In this document: in pieces, positions 22,557-33,482 of the stretch
How the letters are laid out: every line of letters begins with the position of its first letter
Numbering within the stretch: position 1 is the first letter of the stretch
NCBI RefSeq assembly: GCF_003597395.2
Contig: NC_133771.1
Location: forward strand, 55,746,114-55,810,113
Source: Chelonoidis abingdonii
Lineage: Eukaryota; Chordata; Testudines; Testudinidae
Length of the DNA stretch: 64,000 bases
Reading direction: 5' to 3'
Made by a program: the position numbers and the translations under genes
Notes under the pieces: model-generated
What the model was told of the DNA's origin: nothing
The model's database searches: none
What the model saw: the letters and a program-made list of their open reading frames with translations, nothing else

Positions 22557-23614
22557 TGTGGTGCGGCTTTGCCGCGGTGTGTCCCTCAGCGGGGCTGTGG
22601 GGTATCCCCCCCACCTCGCTCTAGTCCACTGGCAGTCTGGGCTCTGCAGCAGTGTGGGACGGCCAGCACACAGTCAGAGGCTCTGACCTTTAAGCAGGGG
22701 GCTGAGCCAATAGTTCAGATAGCCACTCAGGCCCTAGATCGGGGCGGGGCCACAAACAAACAGTCAGAGTCCCAGGCTTTTAGGCAGGGACTGAGTCAGC
22801 AGTTAAATAGCAGCCCAGGCCCTAGGTCAGGGTGAGGCAGCAAACAAGCAGTCAGGGACTCAGGCCTTTAAGCAGGGGCTGAGTCAGTAGTTCCATAGAA
22901 GGAGGTCCTAACCTCTGCAAGCCAGGGAGAAGGGGGAGTCTGCCACCCAAGGAGTGGGTGGCAGGGGGGACGCAGGCCCTCTCACTCCACTGCATCCCAG
23001 CCCGGGGCCCTAGCAGTGGCAAAGACCCACTGCTGTCAGTGGGGATCCTGGCCACAACACATTGACATAGGTTCAGGTAGTGCTGCAGCCAGACTGGGGT
23101 CGGCTGCCCCCGGGCTACTTCCACACTCCCCCTTGTAGGGTACCTGGGTCGTGCTAGCATTCTCGGGTGTCTTGAACAGCATTGGCTTCTCCTCAGGGTA
23201 GCTGGCATGGGGCAGGCTTGGCTCCACCTCGGGGTAGCTGGCACGGGGCAGGCTCGGCTCCTCCTCGGGGTAGCTGGCTTGGGGCAGGCTCAGCTCCTCC
23301 TTGGGGTAGCGAGCACGGGGCAGGCTCGGCCAGTCCTCCTCAGGGTAGCGAGCAAGGGGTAGGTTCAGCTGGCCAGGTGCGAGCTCCAGCTGGCTGCGGC
23401 CTGCTGCTGTCTCCCAAGGGGGAGCTCGGTTGCAGACGTTTGGCCTCTGCGGCGGCTGGTTCTTCACTGAGCTCTGCAGGTGAGCTTTTATACTTCCGGG
23501 TCTGCGCCATGAGTTCTGAGGGGCGGGCACAGGACCCAGTGGCTCCGCCCACATTGGTGTTAGGGGAGTCTTGTCCCTCAGCAGGGCTGTGGGGTATCCT
23601 ACCGCCTCGCTATA
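22557..23614 (-). mobile_element. Solo LTR, family B, copy 1 (about 1.06 kb), GC-rich, minus strand
   Basis: On the minus strand the element starts at 23614 (TATAGCGAGGCGG, probably once TGTAGCG) and ends ...CGCACCACA at 22557. The flanks gagcc (22552-22556) and gggca (23615-23619) could be a decayed 5-bp duplication. A TATA box, TATAAAA, lies at 23487-23493 about 121 bp from the start. A 36-bp VNTR follows. The block ggcctgcgtccccc (22965-22978) is shared with the LTR at 47361-48282, which has a clean duplication and a TATA-like box at the same distance. A near-copy of the start (tgtccctcagcggggctgtg) recurs at the other end (22578-22623). The 194-codon minus ORF lies within it and is not a host gene. 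Confidence 0.7.
23195..23372. repeat. 36-bp VNTR, about five units
   Basis: Units of the form ggggtagctggcacgggg followed by caggctcggctcctcctc are repeated head to tail, with one 39-bp variant. Because 36 is a multiple of three, the minus strand reads as a 12-residue repeat (PRASYPEEEPSL and variants) inside an ORF. It is part of LTR-B copy 1. Confidence 0.88.
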
Positions 23615-23619
23615 GGGCA

Positions 23620-26600
23620 TAAATTTCTAAAAAGTTGCTATAGTGCAGTAACTACTTCCCCGGGACAATATATTTTACTATGCTTTATATGCATGTTTAC
23701 AGTAGCAAGCATGCAAAAAAGAAATTGTTGAAATTTTTAAAAAATGCATATTTTGTTGATTTTTTTTGTGAAAAATGTTTGGAAAATTTTTTTTTGAAAT
23801 ACCTTTCCAATTTCTTTTTGTTTATTTTACAGCTGATAGAGTGCTTGACATGTTTTGAAAACACAATTTTAAAAAAATTGTTTCAAAATTAATTGCTATA
23901 TTACATGAATGAAAACATTTATGGGGTAAACTATTTTACAAGAATTTGACATTGGCTTTTTGGCTTGGAACTTCTCCCCTCGCTTCTTTTCTTTCCTCCC
24001 AATTGAATTTTTTTCCCTCTCACTTCTTATTTCCTGTCTTTATTTTTCCTTTTCATTTATAATTATTAAAAACTTAAAAAAAAGAAAACCATTAAACCAC
24101 AATAAATGCAATAAATCCATTTTAAATTAATCGCACCTCCTCAGCCTGACACTGGAAAGAACTGTCTCATAATAATCACAGACAGTGGAAAAAAGTCATG
24201 ACCACCTTCACTAAAATGTCGACTGAAGTGAAAAAGTTCTAATGGTAGCAGATATAGTTTCAACTCAAAGAAATGTGGATTTTGACTACTTTTTTTAGTT
24301 TGTGTTTAATATTTCATAAAACCCTAGTACTGCAGCACACTGGTGTGTAAAATCACTCATGATTTGGAGAGAACAGAAATGTCCAAACATAACAAATGGA
24401 TAAAAGATAAAAATTCTGCCTTAGCTCTAAATTTATAGTCTATTTTTTGTTAAATCTAGATGTTTAATGTTATTTTAATGTTGCTTTTCCGCAAGAATAT
24501 ATATCAGTGACAAGAGAGTGTACAAAATACCACTTTAACATGAGGGCCTGTCGAACATATTGCTCCTAATAAAAGAGTCATGCAATCACTCCTAATAAAA
24601 TATTGATGATTTTATAAAAGAATTAAAGAAATGAGATATGGTGCAATGTCTTAAGTATTCCATTAGTAGTAATATCTTCTTTTGTGGGTTATTGTTAAAA
24701 ATCATATGCTAAAGAATGGATTATCACATCTCCATTTCATTGTGCTTTTTACTGATTACTTCATTACAGCATTTTCCTATTGTTGACAGGTTTTTTTTTT
24801 TAATAATGTCAATGATGTTTGATTGCTGGTTCTTGGAAAAATAATTTCTATGCACACAAGGGCATTTAGTGAGAATTTTGACATATTTTTCTGCTTGCAA
24901 TGTAAAGGTTGTAGTATTTAGTTTAGAAATCCTAGGACCAAATATGATATCATTGTATCTTTCATGTGCAATACAGGTGATGACTATAAATAATAAGGTA
25001 GTACTGTATAGCAAAAGAAAAAAGAAAGCACTTGTGCATCAGCAGTAATAAATTCAACTGTCCCTCAAGGTTACATTAAATTGTAAGCAGCTTGAAGTCT
25101 TACTCTGATCCTAATAATGGCAGATGTTGGGAGCTCACAGATCTTTTGAGAATCAGAATACTTATTTAGGTGCCCAAATATAAATTCAGAAGCCTAAATT
25201 TAGGCATTTGTGTTAAAATATCTTGGTCTTTACTCAAATTTACCTCTACTGAGGCTTTGGCTTTATCGGTAATCTTTCTGTCTATACACCTCTTCCTACA
25301 TCTCTTCCTATGTTTCAGTACTCCTAGAATTTTCCTCTGCCCCTGAAACAGAGTACAACATCTTTTGTTTCCTGGTTGGAGCTAACTAAATCCACCTAAA
25401 AGTCCATTGTAGGGTTTAAGCAAATAATAACAAGATGTCTCAACTGAGATATCCTGCATCTTGTTGCAGGGTCCCAAAATCTCTATCCTGTTGCATACCA
25501 TTTCCCTAAGAGCAATGCCTAGGATGTTCTCTCTTTTTATTTTCCACCCTCCAAGCCATTCAATACCCAAAGTCCTATACTGCTACAAAAGGATATAGTT
25601 TCCTTTCTCTCTGCTACAATTACCTCTTTCAGTCCACAGACAAGTTCAAGATCCCAGGACTGGTCACTGCATCACAGGAAGGGCTAAAAGTCCTCCCTGT
25701 ATCTCACAAAACAACTGGACAGGATAATGATTGGATTATTCCCCACTCAGAGTCAGCCCACCTGACACCTTACTCAGAAGTAGATGTAGTTTAGGCATAT
25801 GTCCTGAGATCATTGTGGACACAGTTGATCAGAATAAGTTCTGATCTCATGCTTGAAGCAACTCAGTCCAAGTCCAACAGACCAGATATGAGTCCTCCAG
25901 TTATCTGCATGGACATGACACAACCGCTGAAAGATCAGACATCAGCAGGAACACAGATGTTCTTACAAAAGGTATGCAATTTTTGTATATGCCCCTGTCA
26001 CTTTCAAATAATTCCCAAACACAATAATTCAATATCAATAAAATCATTAGAGCTTACTATACAGTCAGTTACTTCATATCATCTATCTCTACTACATAAA
26101 AATCAAAAGGCTAAAGAAAACTCAATAGAATGATGTATCATTTTTTTCATTAAATAAAACTTGGGAATTACTGCATTAGATTTATTAAAACAATTCACAC
26201 AAACCCCAAATAGCAAAATTCACTGAAAAATTGCAATGCTGCATAAACTAAATATTAATGTAAGTCTCTTTTCATCATTTCAAACCAAGTATATACTGGT
26301 ATTCTAAATTTGTGCTTATCACATAATGTGATAATGATAGGCACTACAATTCAGAACATGAACATTAATCTGAGAATCTTTGTGAAGATAGTGAGATTGC
26401 TTTAATCTGCCTAACTCTACCACGTACAATGAGAGTAGTACAAAGTCTAATAGAGAAACAAATTATTGTTCATCGCATCCAATTTTTGCCTCACTTTATC
26501 AGAAGTCACATAAAAAAATCAGCACAACCTAATAATGGCAAAATAATAAAAATCTGGTTATTCATCTGTCTCAGAAAATGTTTTTCTAAAGCAGCTAAAT

Positions 26601-27698
26601 TGAATATTTTCTATGTGGAATCTGAAAGTGAAGTACATATTCTATATTTTACACATTTATATATTGGAATGAAGTCAAGCATATATCTTACAAGCATATT
26701 TCTATATACGTGGAATTAAAGAATCAATATAAGACTCTCTTTTATTACCCTGCCATACACTCTGTCTGTATAATACTTTTCTAATGGAATATATATTATT
26801 CTTTCCTGGAAATTTATAAAGGAATTATGGACATTTAGAATCAGATAGATTTTTCCCCCAAGAACTTGGAAGAAGATATAAAATGACAAGCACTTATAAG
26901 CCAGAACCAACTTCAAAATGCTTTGCAAGCAATGTATTTATAACCACGGAAAGTAAACATTTTCAGTTGCCCTTAGGCTGGAGGGAACAATACCATGTTT
27001 TTGAATGCTTGCTAGAACTGTCTAGGTTTGGAAAGATGCATTGGGCCTTCCCAGCAGCACTCCTAAAACTTCTCAAGATGGGAAGTATCACTCAGTTCCT
27101 CCAAGGGCCCAGGCAGAGACAGTAAGGAAGGTTTGTTGAGCGCAGTTGTACGCATGAAACAGAAGAAGGAATTTTCCCTTGGAGGTTTGAGTTAGCTGAG
27201 CACAAACTTTCAAGTACAGTCGAGAGACATTATTAACATATTGAGACCTGAACTATAGGTCTCAAATGCTGTTATAAACACAACCGTTTGGGCCAGATCC
27301 TCATCTGCTGTAAAATGCCAAATTCCTATTGACATAATTACAAAAAAGACAAAAAAATCCCCAAATATTCACAGTCATTCATTTTTATGCACCACACACA
27401 TATCCTGGCAATAACTTCAGTTTCCTCTCATATGTAATTCTACTCCATCATACAAGTACTTATTGGACACGAGATCCTCAGCTATTGTAACCTGATGTGT
27501 GTCCACTGACTTCCATACATCCTCTTGAAGATAAAGCACTTTTAAAATATCCTTTTATATTCTTACCCAACTGCAAGATTGCATATTTCACCATTATTTG
27601 ACATTGTTCTAAAATTGAACTTTAATTGAACTAAGTTACATTTCCACCAACTGAAGATTACAACCTTGTTTTTTTCCCAGATTTAGTGGAAAGGGGGT
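23620..27698. other. About 4 kb with no assignable gene or recognised element
   Basis: AT-rich, including several poly-T stretches (23750-24070). Around 25150-25215 an old 'aggtgcccaaatataaattc' to 'cctaaatttaggc' palindromic repeat is likely. ORFs are under 110 codons and unrecognised. Confidence 0.5.
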
Positions 27699-27706
27699 CC
27701 ACCAGG

Positions 27707-28366
27707 CAGGGACATTCTTAGGATTTATGGGGCCCTATGTATTATTATTAAACTGGTGCCCTGTGCCTGACGGCAGCCCGGGCTTCCATGTGTATTTTAG
27801 ATAAGGGTGGTTTTTTGAAGGATTTATTTAAAAAACTATGTCTGAAGATCCAAGCATTTCAGGCTAAAGATGAATCATCAGATTGTGTATCTCAAAATCT
27901 ATGCAAGGATTTTTTAGAGATGTGATTTAATAATCTTCAGCAACACACCAATGAAATATTTTTAAAGCAAATTTTAAACTAAGGTCCTGTAGACTAACAT
28001 GTTCTGGCAAAATATTACAGTAATACACAACTGTTTTTATCAGTAAATTCAGAAACTGACAATATATACCTGGGGGTTGACAAATGCCTGTTAAATGGCT
28101 TCATTACCACTTGAAAGGCTCTTTAACAGTTTAAGTGTTGTGCTAATAGGTCTGGCAGGCTGGAATACTTTTTCACTTTTAAGCACTAGATCCCTTGGAA
28201 GAAGACTCACCAGGACTGCAGCAGCCAGCTCTGGTGGGAGCCTGCAGGAAAGGTCAGAATCAGGATAGGAAGAGGCGAGAGGGTAGACACTAAGACCCAG
28301 AGGTGCCCCAAATTTTCCGGTGCCCCATACAACCATGTATGCCGCATATGCCTAAGGATGGCCCTG
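27707..28366. mobile_element. Non-autonomous hAT-type transposon, 660 bp, target duplication ccaccagg
   Basis: The left end CAGGGACATTCTTAGG and the right-end complement CAGGGCCATCCTTAGG match at 14 of 16 positions. The perfect 8-bp duplication ccaccagg is at 27699-27706 and 28367-28374. The interior shows no transposase; the 81-codon minus ORF near 28091-28336 lies within it. It is less GC-rich than the other hAT-type elements here. Confidence 0.92.
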
Positions 28367-28374
28367 CCACCAGG

Positions 28375-30388
28375 TGGTCCCTAGTACTCCAGCACCCAGA
28401 TCTGTGTTGTGTATTGAAAATGATATTAAAAGTGTAAGCTATTACTAGAAATGCTGAGGTTTTCCTAGTCCTGCTTGCAAGCAGGGGACTCAGTGTGGAT
28501 GTATGAGATATAGGCCTAGCAGAGTCAGTCTGCAGACAGACTGCATAGAGGAAGATGGAGTGAAATTATTCCATTTTGTTTTAGGGAGCAGCCTGCTTTG
28601 TTTCTCTTTGGTTTGAGTTTCAGAATTCCATTCTGAACTCTAAGAAATAAAGTACCGTCACATTGCAACCTTGCAGCAAGAGCATTTTATGTTTTCATAT
28701 AACTTCTCTGTGTGTATACTGTAAACACAACACCCTGATATGAGCTAAAACCTGTAGGAGAGAACTTTCCGTTTATACTAGGATCCTTAGGATCCTTATA
28801 GGAGTCAAGAATCTGGTGTAGCAAAGCTCTGCTCTGCAACATTCTGTCCTCTCCCCATCTCACCAATGCCTCACACTTAGGATGTCCCTGACACACACTC
28901 TTCTCACACCAGCACCAGGACATGATGGAGCCATGTCTGCCAGCTTTCCACTATCATAGAATTTCATTACACAAGGGGAATTCTCTGCTGGCAATCACTG
29001 GTCACTTTAAGGTGCTTCAAAGTCACTTTGTGATGTTTATATGATCTTAGTGGACCAGAGAATCCTACCCCTTGTATCTGATATCTGCTTGGATGAAGAG
29101 CTATACTTATTACAGAAAACTCAAACATTGCAAATAGACAGGGGGCATATATGTGAATGAATGGTTGTAAATGCTTTTTATTGTTTCAGGGGATGTCCTT
29201 GAGAAACACTGAAACATGAAAGTTCTTATCTTTAGGCAGGGAGAATTAAAGGATGGTTACAAATCTTTATAACTTTCTTTTAGTGAAAAAGTTGATAAAT
29301 AACCAGATTATAAAATTAACGTCATATCATGCTGGAGAAATGGTAGACAATACAATGATTTATTTATTGCTAAATGTAATTTTATCGTGTTTCTGCTAAG
29401 CAACGGATTTACTTATGGAATGCACAGTAGTTTTCAACGTGATGGGAAGCTGGTATATACCTTTACTGCTGTCCTTGCAGCCAGGAGCTCTGTATAATGG
29501 AGATATGATCAGAAGTTTGGACTTTTTACATTTTGGAGGGTACTCAGGCCTTAGGTCTGTGGTTTTCTTTAAAATATAGTTTTATCACTTGTAGGCAGTG
29601 ATTGTTGTGGGTGGTGAGTATATTAAAGATTATGGTTTGATTAAGGGAAATTATTTTTTAATTAAAGAGAGGTGAGGAGTTACCTTCGCAGTGTATAGCA
29701 CATGCAAGCTAATGGGGAGGGCAGACTGGATGATGAGGAAGATTTAAATTATAAATAATTTCCTCCTATAAAAGAACATGGCAGAACAGCAAGCAGAAGC
29801 ATCTCCTATAAGAGTTTATCCACTACCTGAATTAATATGGGAGAAATTCATCAATGGGATTTTGTTGCCACACGCCAAGTAAACTGTTATAACTGATTGA
29901 GACTCAGGCTCTTGGTTTAGCAGCAGAGCCAATCAACGGCTTGCAGAATTTTCCATTTTTTGGAAGAGTTGATTTTTCTGGGCAGATACTACTGGTTTGT
30001 ACATCCTATGTACTATGCATAGATGCTATGGTAAAACATGCTTTAGAAATACAGATAAAGGGAATGGTATGCATTATAATTCAATTTTTAAATTCACAAT
30101 CATATATTATCTTAGACATACATTTGCTAGAGGGCAAAGTTAAGGCTCTTCATTCTACCTGACTTTCATATTTCCTGACTTCAAACTTAACTTAAATATA
30201 TACTATGAAATTGGCAGTGTGAAGACATTTATCATGCTACATTGTGAGGGTGATATCTATATATCCTGGGTCATTGTTATGGATGCTTTTTAGCATTTTA
30301 TACACACCTGCCTCGTTTTTTCTTTTGTTGAGTTTTAGCTGCTTTCAATTTCAAACCTAGTTTCCAATGAACCAAATCAAAGAATTAC
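28375..30388. other. About 2 kb with no assignable feature
   Basis: No exon, RNA gene or recognised repeat. ORFs are short. Confidence 0.5.
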
Positions 30389-30475
30389 ATCCTACTTTGA
30401 GCAGGGGGTTGAACTAGATGACCTCCTGAGGTCTATTCCAACCCTAATTTTCTATGATTCCATGATCTCCAATTA
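30389..30475 (+). mobile_element. Truncated Cry-type SINE / CR1 tail
   Basis: The sequence 'ctttgagcagggggttgaac' then 'tagatgacctcctgagg' and 'ttctatgattccatga' is the CR1-like tail shared by turtle tRNA-derived SINEs. The tRNA head is absent, so a 5'-truncated SINE and a bare CR1 end cannot be separated. The 'tactttgagcaggggg' lead-in favours the SINE. Confidence 0.75.
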
Positions 30476-30892
30476 GCAAAATTGTCAGGAATAGGTCTCG
30501 GGGAGCATATAACTCAGATACAGTACAGGGCAATTTAAACAGTCCTAAAATAAAGTAAATATTTAAATTATAAATATTTTATTATTAATATTAATTAATT
30601 TAAAATGGCTCATTTCAGAAGTGGAATTTCTGATGGCTAAACAGCCTCTAATATTTGCTCATTCTCTGGTCAACCGCTGCAGCTTGTAAATAGCTATTAG
30701 GGTGCATCAGTGCCCTCTGCTGAGTTGAAAGTCAGACCTGCCTACGTGCACTGATTATATTGTCCTTTAATGACTGGCCTACAAAGACAGAGGAGAGAGA
30801 TCAATTTCCTGAAAATCAACATCTTAAAATGCTTGAGATGTTGAATCGTTTCAAAAAAGAAATCATGGGAAGAAACTAAACATAGGACTTAA
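30476..30892. other. No assignable feature
   Basis: AT-rich spacer. The last eight bases (ggacttaa, 30885-30892) form the left target duplication of the next element. Confidence 0.5.
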
Positions 30893-31411
30893 CAGGGTGG
30901 GTGCAAGGATGTTTTGTGCCCTAGGCGAAACTTCCACCTTGCACCCCCCACTCCCCAAGCCCTGTGGCAGCTCTCTGCCCCACCCTGAGGAACCCCCGCG
31001 GCAGCATCCCCTGGCCCGGGGAGCCGTGCGGCAACTGCCTGCCCCAGCTCAGCTCTGCCCCACCTCCTCCCGGAGCACGCTGTTGCTGCTCCTCTTCTCC
31101 CACCTCCCAGGCTTGCGGCACCAATCAGCTATTTGACGCCGCAAGCCTGGGAGGCAGAGAAGCAGAATGGGGCAGCATGCTCAGGGGAGGAGGCAGAACA
31201 GAGGCGAGCTGCGACGCACCCTCCCTTACTTGCTGCAGGCGGCCCTTCCCATGCCTCTCTGCCGCAGCTTGCTCCGCCTAAATGCCGACGACGACCAGGG
31301 TGGCCAAAGATCTGGCTGCCGCAGTCACCACCAAGGACCCAAAATGCCGCCCCCCCAATGCTAGTACCCTAGGAGAACGCAAAGGTCGCCTAATGGGTTG
31401 CATTGGCCCTG
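30893..31411. mobile_element. Non-autonomous hAT-type transposon, 519 bp, target duplication ggact(t/g)aa
   Basis: Starts CAGGGTGGGTGCAAGG and ends with the complement of CAGGGCCAATGCAACC, so the inverted ends have eroded. The flanks ggacttaa (30885-30892) and ggactgaa (31412-31419) match at 7 of 8. The subterminal words 'gccctaggcg' and 'accctaggaga' resemble those in the element at 7296-7661, so the two may be related. A perfect 17-bp stem lies inside (31103-31119 with 31138-31154). The several GC-rich ORFs of 65-105 codons inside it are not genes. Confidence 0.88.
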
Positions 31412-31456
31412 GGACTGAATATACATAAAATACTACAGTCCTCAAAGGGAATAAAG

Positions 31457-31640
31457 CAGTGTTTCCCAAACTAGGGATGGTGCTTGTGTAGGGAAAGCCC
31501 CAGGCGGGCCAGGCCACTTTGTTTACTTGCTGCATCCACAGGTCCGGCGGATCGTGGCTCCCACTGATCGCGGTTTGCTGCTCCAGGCCAATGGGAGCTG
31601 CTGGAAGAGGCACCCAGTACGTCCCTCTGCCCACGCCCCT
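31457..31640. mobile_element. Fragment of a hAT-like element with CAGTGTTTCCCAAACT end
   Basis: The left end cagtgtttcccaaact followed by 'tgtgtagggaaagcccc' and a GC-rich block 'ctccaggccaatgggagc' is a repeat I recognise from turtle genomes. No matching right end is present. It is probably truncated where the CR1 at 31645 begins. Confidence 0.6.
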
Positions 31641-31644
31641 TTTT

Positions 31645-32064
31645 GATTAAACAACTAGAATGGTATAAAATTAACAGGGCATATGTTAAATGGACTAAAA
31701 GCTGGTTAAATGATAAGTCTGAAAATGTAAACAAGAGCTCACTGATCAGGTGTGTTTGTAGGTGGGTCATACATGTATTTGTTCTTAGCCCTATTCTAGT
31801 TAACATTTTTATTAATGACCCAGGAACTTAAAATCATCACTGACAAAGTTTGCAGATGACACAAAATTTGGGGAAGAGGTAAAAAATGAAGAATTGTTAC
31901 AGAGCAATCTGGATTGCTTGGTAAGCAGGGCAAAAACAAATAATATTCATTTTAATATGGCTTAATGCAAATGTATACCTCTAGGATCAAAGAATGTAGG
32001 GTCTACTTTCACAATGGGGGACTCTATCCCAGGAAGCAGTGTTTCTAAAAAAACATTTGGGGGT
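31645..32064 (+). mobile_element. CR1 LINE, upstream part of interrupted copy (RT catalytic region)
   Basis: Reading the plus strand gives WTKSWLND near 31690, a SPILVNIFINDPGT stretch near 31790-31830, and KFADDTKFGEEV near 31850-31885. The last contains the reverse-transcriptase FADD motif. Frameshifts separate these blocks. The segment continues to IPGSSVSKKTFGG, where an LTR-A copy has inserted, and resumes at 32921. Confidence 0.88.
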
Positions 32065-32920
32065 TGTGAGGGTTCCCTCCCCCCCCTAAAATTTAGGGTA
32101 CAGATGTTGGGACCCACATAAAGACTCCCTAAGCTTATTTCTACCAGCTAGGTTAAAAACTCCCCAAGGAAACAATTTTTCTCTTAAACCTTGGATTAAG
32201 TAACACTGTCACCACCAAGTGATTTAAACAAATATTCAGGGAGGGCCACTTGGAGCCCTACCTTCCCCAAATATTCCCCCCAAACCCTTACACACCCTTT
32301 TCAGGGCAGGCTTGAGAATAATCTCCCAAGCTTCTACACCCCCTTTCCTGGAGAGGCTTGAGAATAATATCCTCACTGATTGGTATAGGTGAACACAGAC
32401 CCAAACCTTTGGATCTTAAAACAATGAAAAATCAATTGGATTCTTAAAAGAAGAATTTTAACTAATGAAAAGGTAAAAGAATTACCTCTGTAAAATTGGG
32501 ATGGTAAGTACTTTACAGAGTAACAAAAGACTCAAGAACACAGAGGATCTCCCCTCTAGGCAAAACCTTAAAGTTGCAAAACCAGGCATAAACCTCCCTC
32601 TTACATAAAGGAAAACACAAGCCAAAATAAAAGTAAACTAATGCATTTTCTTGATAAATACTTACTAACTCTATAAGAGTTGGATTGCTTGCTTCCTTGG
32701 TCTGTCTCCGGCAAACACACAGAACAAACAGACAAACCCTCTCCCCAACCCCAAATTTGAAAGTATCTTTTCCCCTTATTGGTCCTTTTGGTCAGGTGCC
32801 AGCCAGGCAACTTGAGCTTCTTAACCCTTTACAGTTAAGAGGATTCTGAGCCTCTGGCCAGGAGGACCCCACAGCACTGTATACAGAAAGCTGTTCACTC
32901 TTCCCTTTATATTCATGACA
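32065..32920 (-). mobile_element. Solo LTR, family A, copy 6 (856 bp), minus strand, inside CR1
   Basis: On the plus strand it starts TGTGAGGGTTCCC (reversed 3' end) and ends TATTCATGACA (reversed 5' end). The flanks ggggt (32060-32064) and ggagt (32921-32925) differ at one base. The reversed block 'ggtcaggtgccagccagg' near 32790 marks the family. It splits a CR1 reading region, so it is younger than that CR1. Confidence 0.88.
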
Positions 32921-33478
32921 GGAGTCATGATGGATAATCAACTGAATATGAACTCTGTGGCCAAAAGGGCTAACTCAATCCTGATGCAATACTGTGCCCA
33001 GTTCTGGTCTTCGCAGTTTAAGAAAGATGTTAATAAATTGGAAAGAGTTCAGAGAAAAGCCACAAAAATGTTCAAGTGACTAAAACATATATTTATAGGG
33101 ATAAACTCAAGGAGCTCAATCTATTTAGTTTAACAAAGTGAAGGTTAGGGAGCGATTGATTATAGTCTACAAGTACCTGCTTGCAGAACAAATATTTAAC
33201 AATGAGATCTTCAATCAAGCAGAGAAAGATGCTACTCAATCCCAATGTCTGAAAGTTGAGGCTAGACAAATTCAGAATGGAAATAAGAAGTACATTCTTA
33301 AAGGAGAGGGTAATTAACCATTAGAACAACTTGTCTAGAGTTGTGCTGAATTCTCCATCACTTGACATTTTAAAAAACAAGATTAAATTTTTTTCTAAAG
33401 ATCTGTTCTAGGAATTATTTTTGGGAGATTCTATGGCCTGTGTTACACAGGTCAGACTAGATTATCATGATTTGTATT
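32921..33478 (+). mobile_element. CR1 LINE, downstream part of interrupted copy
   Basis: Translation resumes the CR1 order broken at 32064, with a SQ-like segment and then ILMQYCAQFWSSQFKKDVNK and a LERVQRKATKMF stretch. The untranslated CR1 tail ends at 'ggtcagactagattatcatg'. The 3' end abuts the LINE at 33483 directly. Confidence 0.87.
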
Positions 33479-33482
33479 GGGT

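Noticed and set aside
23036..23622. Opposed ORFs of 194 and 146 codons as host genes
   Set aside because: Both sit inside a GC-rich LTR with a VNTR, and the related LTR elsewhere lacks these ORFs.
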